Below, one piece after another: positions 8,895 to 16,940 of a stretch of 64,000 nucleotides of DNA. The translations under genes were made by a program, and so were the position numbers. Source of the stretch: HB2-32-21 sp041603535 (GTDB lineage: Bacteria; Pseudomonadota; Gammaproteobacteria; Pseudomonadales; Porticoccaceae); the NCBI GenBank assembly GCA_041603535.1, contig JBFIEE010000011.1, positions 9,973 through 73,972 on the forward strand, given 5' to 3'. The notes below the pieces were generated by a model, which saw only the letters and a list, made by a program, of their open reading frames with translations, was not told the DNA's origin and did not search any database. Within the stretch, counting starts at the first letter, position 1, and each line of letters starts with the position of its first letter.

Positions 8895-9788
8895 ATGAAG
8901 CTGGGTTTTAGTCTTCCCAACAATCAGGGTGTTGAAGAAATCTCCGACCTGGTCGCGCTGGCCTGTGACGCCGAGCGTCTGGCTTTCCATTCGGTATGGG
9001 TGAGCGAGCATCTGTTCAATACGGCTTATGTGGCGAAACGCCTCGGTAATCGACCCTATCATGAGGCGTTGACGGTACTTACCGCGGTGGCGGCAGCGAC
9101 CACCGTGGTAAGGCTGGGCACATCTGTGCTGGTACTGCCCTGGCATCATCCGGTCAGGTTGGCCAAAACCATCGCCAGTCTTGACCAGTTTTCCGGGGGG
9201 CGCGTTATTTTAGGCGTTGGCGTGGGTATTACTCGGGATGAGTACGATGCGCTGGGGGTGTCGTTTACCCGACGAGGTGACATTGCCAATGAGTGCCTGG
9301 GTGCGATGAATGCGTTGTGGACTCAGGACTTGCCGGCATTTTCCGGGCAACATTATTCGTTCTCCGGCCACCTGTTTTCGCCCCGGCCAGTGGCGAAGGA
9401 TGGACCACCTGTCTGGATTGGTGGCAACAGTGCTGCCGCAAAGCAGCGGCTTATTCGCTATGGCGCGGGCTGGCATCCGCTGGCCTTATCGCCGGCAGAA
9501 CTGGCAGCCGCGTTGCCGGAGCTGCAAGCCGAACTGGTAGCAGCAGGCCGCTCGCCACAAATACCGGTGGCCCTGCGCACCACCCTGGAGATTACCGATA
9601 CTCCGTGGGACCGGCCGCCGGCCGAGCGGCGTACCTTAAAAGGTACTGTCCCAGAGTTGATCGAAATGTTGCGAGCGTACAAGCAGGCCGGCGCAACGCA
9701 TATTATCTTTGACGCCAATAGCCCGGACATAGCGTTAAATCGCGCGTTAATGGCCCGCATTCAGGACGACATCGCCCCTCATTTGTAA
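8895..9788 (+). CDS. LLM-class (luciferase-like) oxidoreductase
   Basis: A 297-residue TIM-barrel oxidoreductase of the luciferase-like monooxygenase superfamily. Visible family marks are the N-terminal MKLGFSLPNNQG, the LGTSVLVLPWHHPVRLAKTIASLD segment region near residues 76-98, and GRVILGVGVG just after it. The pattern matches subgroups annotated as F420-dependent, but F420 synthesis cannot be seen here and FMN use is equally possible. GGAG about 8 bases upstream supports the ATG at 8895. It follows the alcohol dehydrogenase, so it may act in the same catabolic route. Confidence 0.75.
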   Translation: MKLGFSLPNNQGVEEISDLVALACDAERLAFHSVWVSEHLFNTAYVAKRLGNRPYHEALTVLTAVAAATTVVRLGTSVLVLPWHHPVRLAKTIASLDQFSGGRVILGVGVGITRDEYDALGVSFTRRGDIANECLGAMNALWTQDLPAFSGQHYSFSGHLFSPRPVAKDGPPVWIGGNSAAAKQRLIRYGAGWHPLALSPAELAAALPELQAELVAAGRSPQIPVALRTTLEITDTPWDRPPAERRTLKGTVPELIEMLRAYKQAGATHIIFDANSPDIALNRALMARIQDDIAPHL

Positions 9789-9946
9789 GCGAGAGTTATC
9801 CAGTTTAGAAGCTGCGTGGCATTACTGGCATACAGAAACGTTAGCAATTTTCAGCGGTAGAATACCTGGCAGAACTTTAAAAATAGAACCCGAGTACAGT
9901 TAGCAGTCGGCGTCATTTTTGCGATCAACAAATAGAGGGGATAAAC

Positions 9947-10450
9947 ATGAGCAATACACCTGTCAGCAGCCCGCCAGCATTAGATGAACTTGGCAAAAAT
10001 GTTGGCCAGTTATTAGCGCGTAAGCATCAGACGGTTGCTGTGGCCGAATCGTCTACGGGGGGGCTGATTTCGGCTGCCTTGCTGGCCATCCCCGGCGCGT
10101 CTAATTATTTTCGTGCGGGTAGCGTCGTTTACACGCGCCAGGCCTGGACAGCCCTGCTTCACTCGTCTATCGATATTGCCGGTAGCAGGCCATTGAGCGA
10201 GGCAACTGCGCTGCACCTGGCGAGGACGACACGGGCTCAGCTCGACACGGACTGGGGTATTGGCGAAATCGGCGCGGCGGGCCCGACAGGTACCCGCTAC
10301 GGCGACCCTGCCGGACTTAGCTGTATTGCCGTGGTCGGGCCTGATATAGAAGAATCCCTGATCATTGAGACCGGGCAGGATAATCGCGTGGCGAATATGT
10401 GGGCGTTTACTCAAGCTGCGTTGCAATTGCTGGAAGATGCTTTGCGCTAA
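9947..10450 (+). CDS. CinA C-terminal family nicotinamide-nucleotide amidase
   Basis: A 167-residue protein equal to the CinA C-terminal domain alone (PncC-like), which deamidates nicotinamide mononucleotide in NAD recycling. The motif AESSTGG lies at residues 28-34, followed by the ALLAIPGASNYF segment. The more usual PncC next to recA is a separate gene in many genomes, so this could be a paralogue: the central part (LHSSIDIAGSRPL) diverges from the classical sequence. AGAGGGG upstream supports the start at 9947. Confidence 0.75.
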   Translation: MSNTPVSSPPALDELGKNVGQLLARKHQTVAVAESSTGGLISAALLAIPGASNYFRAGSVVYTRQAWTALLHSSIDIAGSRPLSEATALHLARTTRAQLDTDWGIGEIGAAGPTGTRYGDPAGLSCIAVVGPDIEESLIIETGQDNRVANMWAFTQAALQLLEDALR

Positions 10451-10512
10451 GCTGCTTATGGGTGCGTACACGGTTATAAAATTAATGAGTTAATGACGGA
10501 AGGTAAATAAAA

Positions 10513-11277
10513 ATGAGTGGCATAGTGGCGGGGAAAGTAGCGCTGGTAACAGGTTCTGGTTCAGGGATTGGACGGGCTTCCGCCCTGAAGTTTGCTCAGG
10601 AAGGGGCGAAAGTTGTGGTATCTGATATTAATGTTGAGGGCGGCGATGAAACGGTTCGCTTGATCAGGGAGACCGGGGGTGATGCGACTTTCGTCAGATG
10701 CGACGTCTCGCAGGCGGCGCAGGTGGAAGCGTTGATTAAAGCGGTGGTCGACACTTATGGTCGACTCGATTGCGCCTATAACAATGCGGGTATCGAGGGG
10801 GATGCGGCCACCACCATCAACTGCACCGAAGAGAACTTTGATCTGAATTATCAGATCAATCTGAAAGGCGTCTGGTTGTGTATGAAATATGAAATATTGC
10901 AGTTCCTGGCGCAGGGCAGCAGTGGTGCCATCGTCAATACTGCGTCGGTAGCTGGGTTGGTCGGCGTCAAGGGTTCGCCTGCCTATGTAGCGGCGAAGCA
11001 CGGCGTGGTCGGGCTTACCAAAACGGCGGCTCTGGAGTTTGCTAAAAAAGATATTCGCGTCAACGCTGTCTGCCCAGGGGTTATTGAAACGCCTATGGTT
11101 GAGCGTTTAACCGGCGGTACGACGGACGCCAAAGTCCGCGTCGCCAACTGGCAACCGGTAGGGCGCATGGGGCTACCCAGCGAAATTGCCGCGACCGCTG
11201 TGTGGTTGTGTTCCGACCAGGCGTCCTTTGTGACCGGTCACGCGATGCCGGTGGATGGGGGAATTATGGCTGCTTAA
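10513..11277 (+). CDS. Short-chain dehydrogenase/reductase
   Basis: A 254-residue classical SDR. Cofactor motif TGSGSGIG (13-20), Asp38 at the end of beta-2 indicating NAD(H), NNAG (90-93), and catalytic Ser145, Tyr158 and Lys162. It ends with the usual VDGG motif. AAGGTAAA lies upstream of the ATG. Substrate not deducible; one of four SDR genes in the window. Its stop is only 17 bp from the stop of the convergent rlmJ. Confidence 0.85.
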   Translation: MSGIVAGKVALVTGSGSGIGRASALKFAQEGAKVVVSDINVEGGDETVRLIRETGGDATFVRCDVSQAAQVEALIKAVVDTYGRLDCAYNNAGIEGDAATTINCTEENFDLNYQINLKGVWLCMKYEILQFLAQGSSGAIVNTASVAGLVGVKGSPAYVAAKHGVVGLTKTAALEFAKKDIRVNAVCPGVIETPMVERLTGGTTDAKVRVANWQPVGRMGLPSEIAATAVWLCSDQASFVTGHAMPVDGGIMAA

Positions 11278-11294
11278 GTAAGGCTTGCGGCTGT

Positions 11295-12131
11295 TTATTC
11301 ACTGACCAGAATGTCGCTTTTGAAGAAGGCGTCGTTACTGTTGCCGAGTGCGGCGACTAACCGCGGCAGCAGCAGGGACATTTTTTCCATCAGCCGCCAC
11401 GGGGGATTGATAACAATCATTCCGGTGGCGGTCATCCCGCTACCGCGCACATCCCCGGCGATGCCCAACTCAAAGCGCTGAATGTTTTTTATGCCGCTTT
11501 TGACCAACTTTTTCTCCAGTTGCTCAATGTACTGCCGATCTACCACCGGGTACCAGATGGCATAGATACCGGTAGCAAATTTCTTATAGGCTTTGATGAC
11601 TGTTTCAGGAACCTGGGCATAATCGGTTTTAACTTCATAGGGCGGGTCGATGAACACCAGGCCCCTGCGCGACGCTGGCGGTAACAGGGCAAGCGCGCTT
11701 TTAAAGCCATCATCATTGCTGATTCTGATGTGCCGGTTTGCGGCCATGTTTTTGTCAAGTAAGTAGAAATCTTTTGGATGTAGTTCGAACAGCCATGCAC
11801 GATCCTGCCTGCGTAGAAAATGCGTGGCGATCAGCGGGGAGCCTGGATAGAATGTCAGTCCGCCTAGTTTATTATGTTCGCTGATAATTTTGAAATAGCG
11901 TGCCAGCTCTGGCCAGTCAGTTTCGCTGAGTTTGCCAATACCTTTTTTGTATTCGCCTAGTTTGGCCGCATGTTCGGCATGCAGGTTGTAGAGTCCTGCG
12001 CCCGCATGAGTGTCGATGTAGTCAAAAGCGCTGTCTTTTTTAGTTAAGTGCTCAAGAATTTCGATAAGCACAACATGCTTGAGCACATCGGCAAAGTTTC
12101 CAGCATGAAATGAGTGGCGGTAGCTTAGCAA
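11295..12131 (-). CDS. rlmJ: 23S rRNA (adenine(2030)-N6)-methyltransferase
   Basis: A 278-residue methyltransferase matching RlmJ end to end: N-terminal MLSYRHSFHAGNFADVLKH, then a Rossmann fold whose catalytic motif IV reads DPPYE (around residue 165). It methylates A2030 of 23S rRNA using S-adenosylmethionine. Length is typical. It is transcribed alone, divergent from the rluA-type gene. Confidence 0.92.
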   Translation of the reverse strand: MLSYRHSFHAGNFADVLKHVVLIEILEHLTKKDSAFDYIDTHAGAGLYNLHAEHAAKLGEYKKGIGKLSETDWPELARYFKIISEHNKLGGLTFYPGSPLIATHFLRRQDRAWLFELHPKDFYLLDKNMAANRHIRISNDDGFKSALALLPPASRRGLVFIDPPYEVKTDYAQVPETVIKAYKKFATGIYAIWYPVVDRQYIEQLEKKLVKSGIKNIQRFELGIAGDVRGSGMTATGMIVINPPWRLMEKMSLLLPRLVAALGNSNDAFFKSDILVSE

Positions 12132-12163
12132 TGGCTGGTCCTTAGGTGGAGTTGACGAGCGGC

Positions 12164-12233
12164 TGAAACATCAGTTCTGAAACATCGGTTCTACGACGTC
12201 GGTACTGAGGCACTGGCTCTGCGACATCGGGCT
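12164..12233. repeat. Five degenerate 14-bp tandem units
   Basis: Five consecutive 14-bp units begin at 12164, 12178, 12192, 12206 and 12220. Unit 1 is TGAAACATCAGTTC and unit 2 TGAAACATCGGTTC; units 3-5 are progressively diverged. The period is not a multiple of three, so it is not coding. It sits in the divergent promoter gap between rlmJ and the rluA-type gene. Confidence 0.6.
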
Positions 12234-12380
12234 GCCTTGTCGCGCAGATCAATGTTTGCCTTTCGCTATTGTGGCAAAATTGTGCGGTCGCCGTGTTATA
12301 AAGTGTTAAGTACTAAATACGGCACTACAAAGCCTCGAGCTATTCGAGAAGGAATGTGGCATTGGTTAACGGGCGCTAGC

Positions 12381-13052
12381 ATGAACCCTCCTGTGGACAC
12401 CTTTGTAGCACCCGTCTGCCGCGAGCAAATTGAAGTGCTGTTTCATGATGAGCATATCCTGCTTGTTAATAAACCGAGCGGCCTGTTGAGCTTGTCGGGC
12501 AAGAATCCCTTAAACAGGGATTCTGTGCATTTTCGTTTGGTGCAACGATTTGCCACTGCAACGTTGGTGCATCGTCTGGATTTTGGCACATCCGGGATTA
12601 TGGTGCTGGCCTTGAGCAAGCCGGTGAATGCCCACCTTACTAAACAGTTTCAAAGCCGCACCGTTGTTAAAACCTATGAGAGTGTACTGGATGGCTCGCT
12701 GGCCTGTGATTCGGGGTTTATAGATAAGCCTGTCGCCAAAGATAAGCCAAATTTTCCCTTGCAAAAGATTTGCTATGAAAACGGTAAGTCTGCTGTCACG
12801 CGTTATCAGGTGTTAGAGCGCGTCGCTAATCACACGAGGACACGGGTTTTGTTTACGCCAGAGACTGGCCGCACGCACCAGTTACGCATACACAGTCGTG
12901 AAATAGGGCACCCGATTTTAGGGTGCGATCTGTACGGCTCGCGCCAGACACACGCGAGAGCCAGTCGGCTGCTGTTGCACGCGGTTACGCTGGAGTTTGA
13001 TCATCCGGTGTCCGGCGCGAGAATCATGGGTAAGTGTCCGTGCCCCTTCTAG
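12381..13052 (+). CDS. rluA: RluA-family pseudouridine synthase
   Basis: A 223-residue protein close to RluA in length (219 residues in E. coli) and in pattern, isomerising U746 of 23S rRNA and U32 of tRNAs. The catalytic block HRLDFGTSG places the nucleophile at Asp67; the early VNKPSGLLS and the late GRTHQLRIH segments are also typical. The reading frame is open further upstream, with possible ATGs at 12354 and 12237; 12381 (MNPPVDT) is chosen because RluA proteins begin with a similar NPP segment. The Shine-Dalgarno is weak for all three. Confidence 0.8.
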   Translation: MNPPVDTFVAPVCREQIEVLFHDEHILLVNKPSGLLSLSGKNPLNRDSVHFRLVQRFATATLVHRLDFGTSGIMVLALSKPVNAHLTKQFQSRTVVKTYESVLDGSLACDSGFIDKPVAKDKPNFPLQKICYENGKSAVTRYQVLERVANHTRTRVLFTPETGRTHQLRIHSREIGHPILGCDLYGSRQTHARASRLLLHAVTLEFDHPVSGARIMGKCPCPF

Positions 13053-14106
13053 CGGCGGGACGGATGGATGAGCGATCACTGGATTCGCAGCGCTCCGACT
13101 AGTAAGCGTTGACGTTCCAGTTACCTCGGTCCGAGTTGGCTTCTGAATCATCCAGCTTGCTGGTTTGAGGAGTCGGGGCCGCTTCTTAGTGACTAAGTCT
13201 ATTGAACATCAGAAAGTCAATTTCAGTCTCAGATTTACTGAGCTTCCATCGAGTAAATAGATTTTCTATCGCAATGCCAAATCTCTGCAACTGTTTGCGG
13301 TATTCCTGCTGCTATTGCTCGGTGTTCTTGCTGGCTGCCACCAGTTGCTTTTGCGTCTGCCGAAGGTAATCCTCGATATAGGCTGCTCTTGCAGTGGCCA
13401 TGGTCAGTATAAAAAGCTCCGCAAACTCTCTGCGAATTTTACGTTGTTACTGGTAGAACTATAGATCGCGAGGGCACAGCGCTCTATTGTCGTCAATCAC
13501 AAAAATGTGATAGTGGCAACTGCTGCGGGCAGTATCCTTCGGTATTGAATAGAAATTGATTGTTGAGCTTTGAATGGAGTCTCTCGTCGTCAATTTATGG
13601 TATGTAGCTACGGGGGAGGAATGGCAGCGTCAAATTGGTTGTGGGTTGTTTGAAGCATATTAGCCACGCCGTTAAATAAGGGTAACGCACTCTTTGTTCA
13701 GTCGTCACGTGAGCTTGTGGGACATGACCTAAGCAGCGCAAAGTGTGGGACGGTGTTTGACCAAGAGCGATTTGATTATTGCAGATTAGACATGACGATG
13801 ACAGACGTTACTGGAGAAAGCCTTATGATGGATCTTTTTGGCGAGCCTTAGAACCATCTGTCGCCAACAGAGACCGTTTATCCATGAAACGATCAGCCCC
13901 CTGGTGATCATCCTGTACTGTGACGCGGGTCGCAAAACCATACCCTGAAAATGTTGACCTCGTGTAAGAATTGGTTGCCGGTGCACCTGCCTAGTAGTTT
14001 TCACCAAAGGCCGTCTGTATGACCGAGCAGGGGAAAAATAGCTATAAGTTGCGACTGTTATTGGCATTGCAAAGTGCCGTCTTTCATGTACACAGGAAAT
14101 ATAATC
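13053..14106. other. Long gap with decayed coding sequence
   Basis: About 1,050 bp without an intact gene, between the rluA-type gene and the cadherin-like protein gene. The minus strand holds the LuxR-type remnant at 13186-13446. Another short open stretch continues upstream in that frame to about 13620, ending in a segment containing HYHIFVIDDNR, which I do not recognise. The remaining sequence shows frequent stops and no clear promoter or RNA. Confidence 0.5.
13186..13446 (-). pseudogene. Remnant of a LuxR-type HTH regulator
   Basis: Minus-strand translation gives about 86 codons with one internal TAG (13312-13314) and a terminal TAA (13186-13188). After a helical linker rich in Gln, Lys and Arg, the segment FTRWKLSKSETEIDFLM then RLSH matches the start of a LuxR-type helix-turn-helix (pattern W-x-L-[ST]-x-x-E-x-[ED]-[IV]...LSHKEIA). 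The recognition helix is missing and no start codon or N-terminal domain is found. It looks like a decayed regulator; identification rests on pattern only. Confidence 0.5.
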
Positions 14107-16455
14107 ATGGCAAATAATTTTGTTCGAGAAATCGAATTTATTATTCCCGGCGTAGGCAAATCATCTGGCATTAAAGTTGTTGTAACTGAAGTCGATGGAT
14201 CCCTTGTGTTTACACTGACCGTTCTTGATGGACCGGGCCACACCGGTGATCTCAGAGCCCTCTTCTTTAACCTGAATTCTACAGCCCAGTTGACAGGGTT
14301 GACTTACGAAGGTGACGATATCACTGGTTTTAATACGGGGAATGTCAGTAATTTGGGCAAAGGAGCCAATATATCCGGTGTCGCTCAGCCCTTTGACGTC
14401 GGTCTTCAGTTTGGTACACCAGGCGTGGCGAAAGACAATATTAAATCGACTACATTCACGCTCTCTCATGAATCCACTGTCCTGTCGTTGGACGATATTG
14501 CGAATGTCGACTTTGGTGCCAGAATTAACGGATCTGCCAAAGATTCCTCGAAGCTGACAGTGGTAGCGCCTGCAGCACCTGATGCGGTTGCGGATATTTA
14601 CAATATATTCGAAGAAAGCGTGGATGGCCTGGATACACCCTCGACTATTCCCGTAGGTTCGCTTTTCCACCTCCTCGCTAATGATACGGATGCTGATGGC
14701 GATACGCTGACTATTGTTGAGATAGAAGGCCCCGCCCACGGCACGATAGAGATTGTGGATGGTGATGATGAGGACGACCTTGTCGGGGATGCGGTGCTCT
14801 ATACCCCCGATGAAGATTACAGTGGCACCGACCGTTTTTATTACCTGGTTAATGACAATAACGGCGGAACTGACTTTGCTGAGGTAACGATAAATATTGA
14901 AGCAGTTGCCGATATCCCCGATTTGTCCTATGAAATTCTTGCGGGTAGTACAGTTAATCAGATCGTTGTTCGAGTTAGCACAGCACAAACGGACGCCGAT
15001 AGCTCTGAATATATTGACCGCATTGAGCTGAGCGGGATTCCCAAAGGAGTTCTTGTTAGCACGAGTATCTACAACCCGGTTGAACAACCCGATCAAATTA
15101 CTCACGACTTTGTGTTAACGCTGCCACGCTATCTGGATACCAATTTTGAGTTAGGTATAACCGCCGTTTCCAAAGAGCTTAGCAATGGTGACGAAGAAGT
15201 TGCTATCGAGACAGTTGCCATTGTCTATGACGAAAACCTCAACCATTTTGATCCTCTTTTTGCGGTAGAGGGCCAAAGTATGTGGGGCCCCGGTGACGCC
15301 TGGAGCTTCAGTGATGATCGTTTCCTCGGTGTCGATGGCCATAAAGACGGCAAGCTGGGTGATGTGTTTTATGCCTCCTACGATTTTGATTACAAATTCG
15401 GATTACAGTCAACGTTGAACATTGGCAGTGGTGACGTCGATGCCAGTGTGCCGTACTCCGTGGATATTCAGACCCTGTATAATGAAACCACCGACTGGTT
15501 ACGCTTCGAGACTGCCGCCTTCGTTAAGCTCGGCGACAGTGCGTTTTCAACACAGAGCCCGCTGCTAACCTATACCCTTGATCTGATAGCGCAACTGCAA
15601 AGTGATGTGGAATTTGGGATTGATCTCACTATTGCGGGCACAGATGCTGTGGTAGTTGGCGGAGTAACCATTTTTCCTGCAATCGATGGGTTTGGCTATA
15701 AGGGTTCTACTGATGTTGACTTTGGGTTCGATGAGACAGTGAGGCTGATGGAGTTTGATGGCGATTCATTAAACCTCTTTGGCCTGGAGGGCGACTCTGC
15801 GCTAAATATCGACCTTACACCGGATGGTAGTTTGTACCTTACCGCGGAAATACCCCATTTTACGACGGAAAGCAGTGTTGTTGGCGATCACCTTGAGTCC
15901 AGTGGCTCTGATAACTTTTTGACGCTGAATGCTGATATTGACCAAATCGTTGCGACTTTGCTGGGTTTACCGGTAAACCCCTTTGGCGATAGTGTTGACT
16001 TTGGTCCCGTTACGGTTGGTTACGACTTGTTGAACTATGTGATTAGCGGGGCGATGGGGGTAGGGCAGGACTTCGACCTTTCCTTCGGCAATTTAAATGG
16101 CACCTTGGTATTTGAGGATGGGTACGAGTACAACTTTGTCCTGGGTGACGATTTTAATGTGCTAGATGCCAGTAGCCATGATTTCAATCAAGATGGCAAT
16201 CTGGACTTTGATTTGATCCTGACACCCGATGCGACCTTTTCGAGTAATTTGCTGCTCACGCTCGAGTTAGCTCACTCCCTAGATTTACTCGATGTCTATG
16301 CTTCGGTTTCCGTACCGGTTTTTGACGACCCTGAGTACCATTTAGGGCCTGCTTTCCCTTATAGCGATACTTTAGCAAGCACCTCTATTGATATTGTGCC
16401 TTTGCCCAGCTTCGCCTTCGATTTGGGTAGCTATGCCGACATGTTTTACGTCTAG
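14107..16455 (+). CDS. Large secreted-type cadherin-like protein
   Basis: A 782-residue acidic, Asp/Gly-rich protein. Residues about 1-155 match an N-terminal module seen in type I-secreted calcium-binding proteins (FDVGLQFGTPGVAKDNIKST, then FTLSHE and LDDIANVDFGAR). Residues about 160-275 form a cadherin-like/Big domain with LANDTDADGD and a YTPDEDYSGTD-type block ending in VNDNNGG. The rest (about 350-782) is beta-rich and unrecognised. There is no N-terminal signal peptide and the end is hydrophobic (YADMFYV), consistent with type I export, but no classical RTX nonapeptides and no transporter genes are seen. ATG 14107 is chosen because AGGAAA lies 9 bases upstream. Confidence 0.75.
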   Translation: MANNFVREIEFIIPGVGKSSGIKVVVTEVDGSLVFTLTVLDGPGHTGDLRALFFNLNSTAQLTGLTYEGDDITGFNTGNVSNLGKGANISGVAQPFDVGLQFGTPGVAKDNIKSTTFTLSHESTVLSLDDIANVDFGARINGSAKDSSKLTVVAPAAPDAVADIYNIFEESVDGLDTPSTIPVGSLFHLLANDTDADGDTLTIVEIEGPAHGTIEIVDGDDEDDLVGDAVLYTPDEDYSGTDRFYYLVNDNNGGTDFAEVTINIEAVADIPDLSYEILAGSTVNQIVVRVSTAQTDADSSEYIDRIELSGIPKGVLVSTSIYNPVEQPDQITHDFVLTLPRYLDTNFELGITAVSKELSNGDEEVAIETVAIVYDENLNHFDPLFAVEGQSMWGPGDAWSFSDDRFLGVDGHKDGKLGDVFYASYDFDYKFGLQSTLNIGSGDVDASVPYSVDIQTLYNETTDWLRFETAAFVKLGDSAFSTQSPLLTYTLDLIAQLQSDVEFGIDLTIAGTDAVVVGGVTIFPAIDGFGYKGSTDVDFGFDETVRLMEFDGDSLNLFGLEGDSALNIDLTPDGSLYLTAEIPHFTTESSVVGDHLESSGSDNFLTLNADIDQIVATLLGLPVNPFGDSVDFGPVTVGYDLLNYVISGAMGVGQDFDLSFGNLNGTLVFEDGYEYNFVLGDDFNVLDASSHDFNQDGNLDFDLILTPDATFSSNLLLTLELAHSLDLLDVYASVSVPVFDDPEYHLGPAFPYSDTLASTSIDIVPLPSFAFDLGSYADMFYV

Positions 16456-16464
16456 TGAGCCGCA

Positions 16465-16487
16465 GGACTGCTGGGTAACAGCGGTCC
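16465..16487 (+). terminator. Stem-loop after cadherin-like gene
   Basis: GGACTGCTG (16465-16473) pairs with CAGCGGTCC (16479-16487), a 9-bp stem with one G-T wobble and a GGTAA loop, starting 9 bp after the stop codon. The following TTCGCTTAATTATT is only weakly T-rich. Likely terminator, moderate strength. Confidence 0.5.
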
Positions 16488-16639
16488 TTCGCTTAATTAT
16501 TGTTCTATCAAATAATGGAAGTAGGCGATTTTCAGGCCAGGTTGATTTTGCAACAGGATTTCGCGGCAGAGTGGGGACACCTCGCTAAGGCCCAGGGCGG
16601 CACTTCGCCGCAACTATAATTGCGTAAGGCGCCGGTATT

Positions 16640-16685
16640 GGGTGGTTATCGAAACTAAGTGGAGGATAAAAATACCTAACCACCC
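16640..16685. repeat. 9-bp inverted repeat upstream of prpD
   Basis: GGGTGGTTA at 16640-16648 and TAACCACCC at 16677-16685 are perfect inverted copies separated by 28 bp. It lies about 255 bp before prpD. It could be an operator or the foot of a long hairpin; nothing in the sequence distinguishes them. Confidence 0.4.
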
Positions 16686-16940
16686 ACGCCGCCAAGCTTG
16701 TGTTGAGTTCAATACGTAGTGGCCAACCCTTTCTCAGTGCCAACTACACTGCCACCTGATGTTGTGACATTATAGGATGATCGTTCATCGGCTTCGCGCC
16801 GGGGGCAGTGGACCCCCAGCCACGCATTGTTTTCCGCAGCCTGGGCGGTAGAATCCGCGGCTCAAGTTCAAGATATAACTTACAGGCGGAGTCCGTCAGA
16901 GGTATGTGCTGGCACCGCTTGTTGCGAGGGAGATTGCGGC

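Larger units (their letters stand above)
16456..16940. other. Intergenic region before prpD
   Basis: This 485-bp gap contains the hairpin at 16465-16487 and the inverted repeat at 16640/16685 listed separately. The frame of prpD is open upstream to 16827 but that part lacks family similarity. No RNA or gene remnant recognised. Confidence 0.4.

Noticed and set aside
13501..13620. Possible transposase fragment upstream of the LuxR remnant
   Set aside because: The translated segment (with HYHIFVIDDNR) resembles no transposase I can name, and no terminal inverted repeats are seen.
16827..16940. Upstream ATG for prpD giving a 540-residue protein
   Set aside because: The extra 38 residues match nothing in PrpD, while ATG 16941 has a strong ribosome site and family-like N-terminus.
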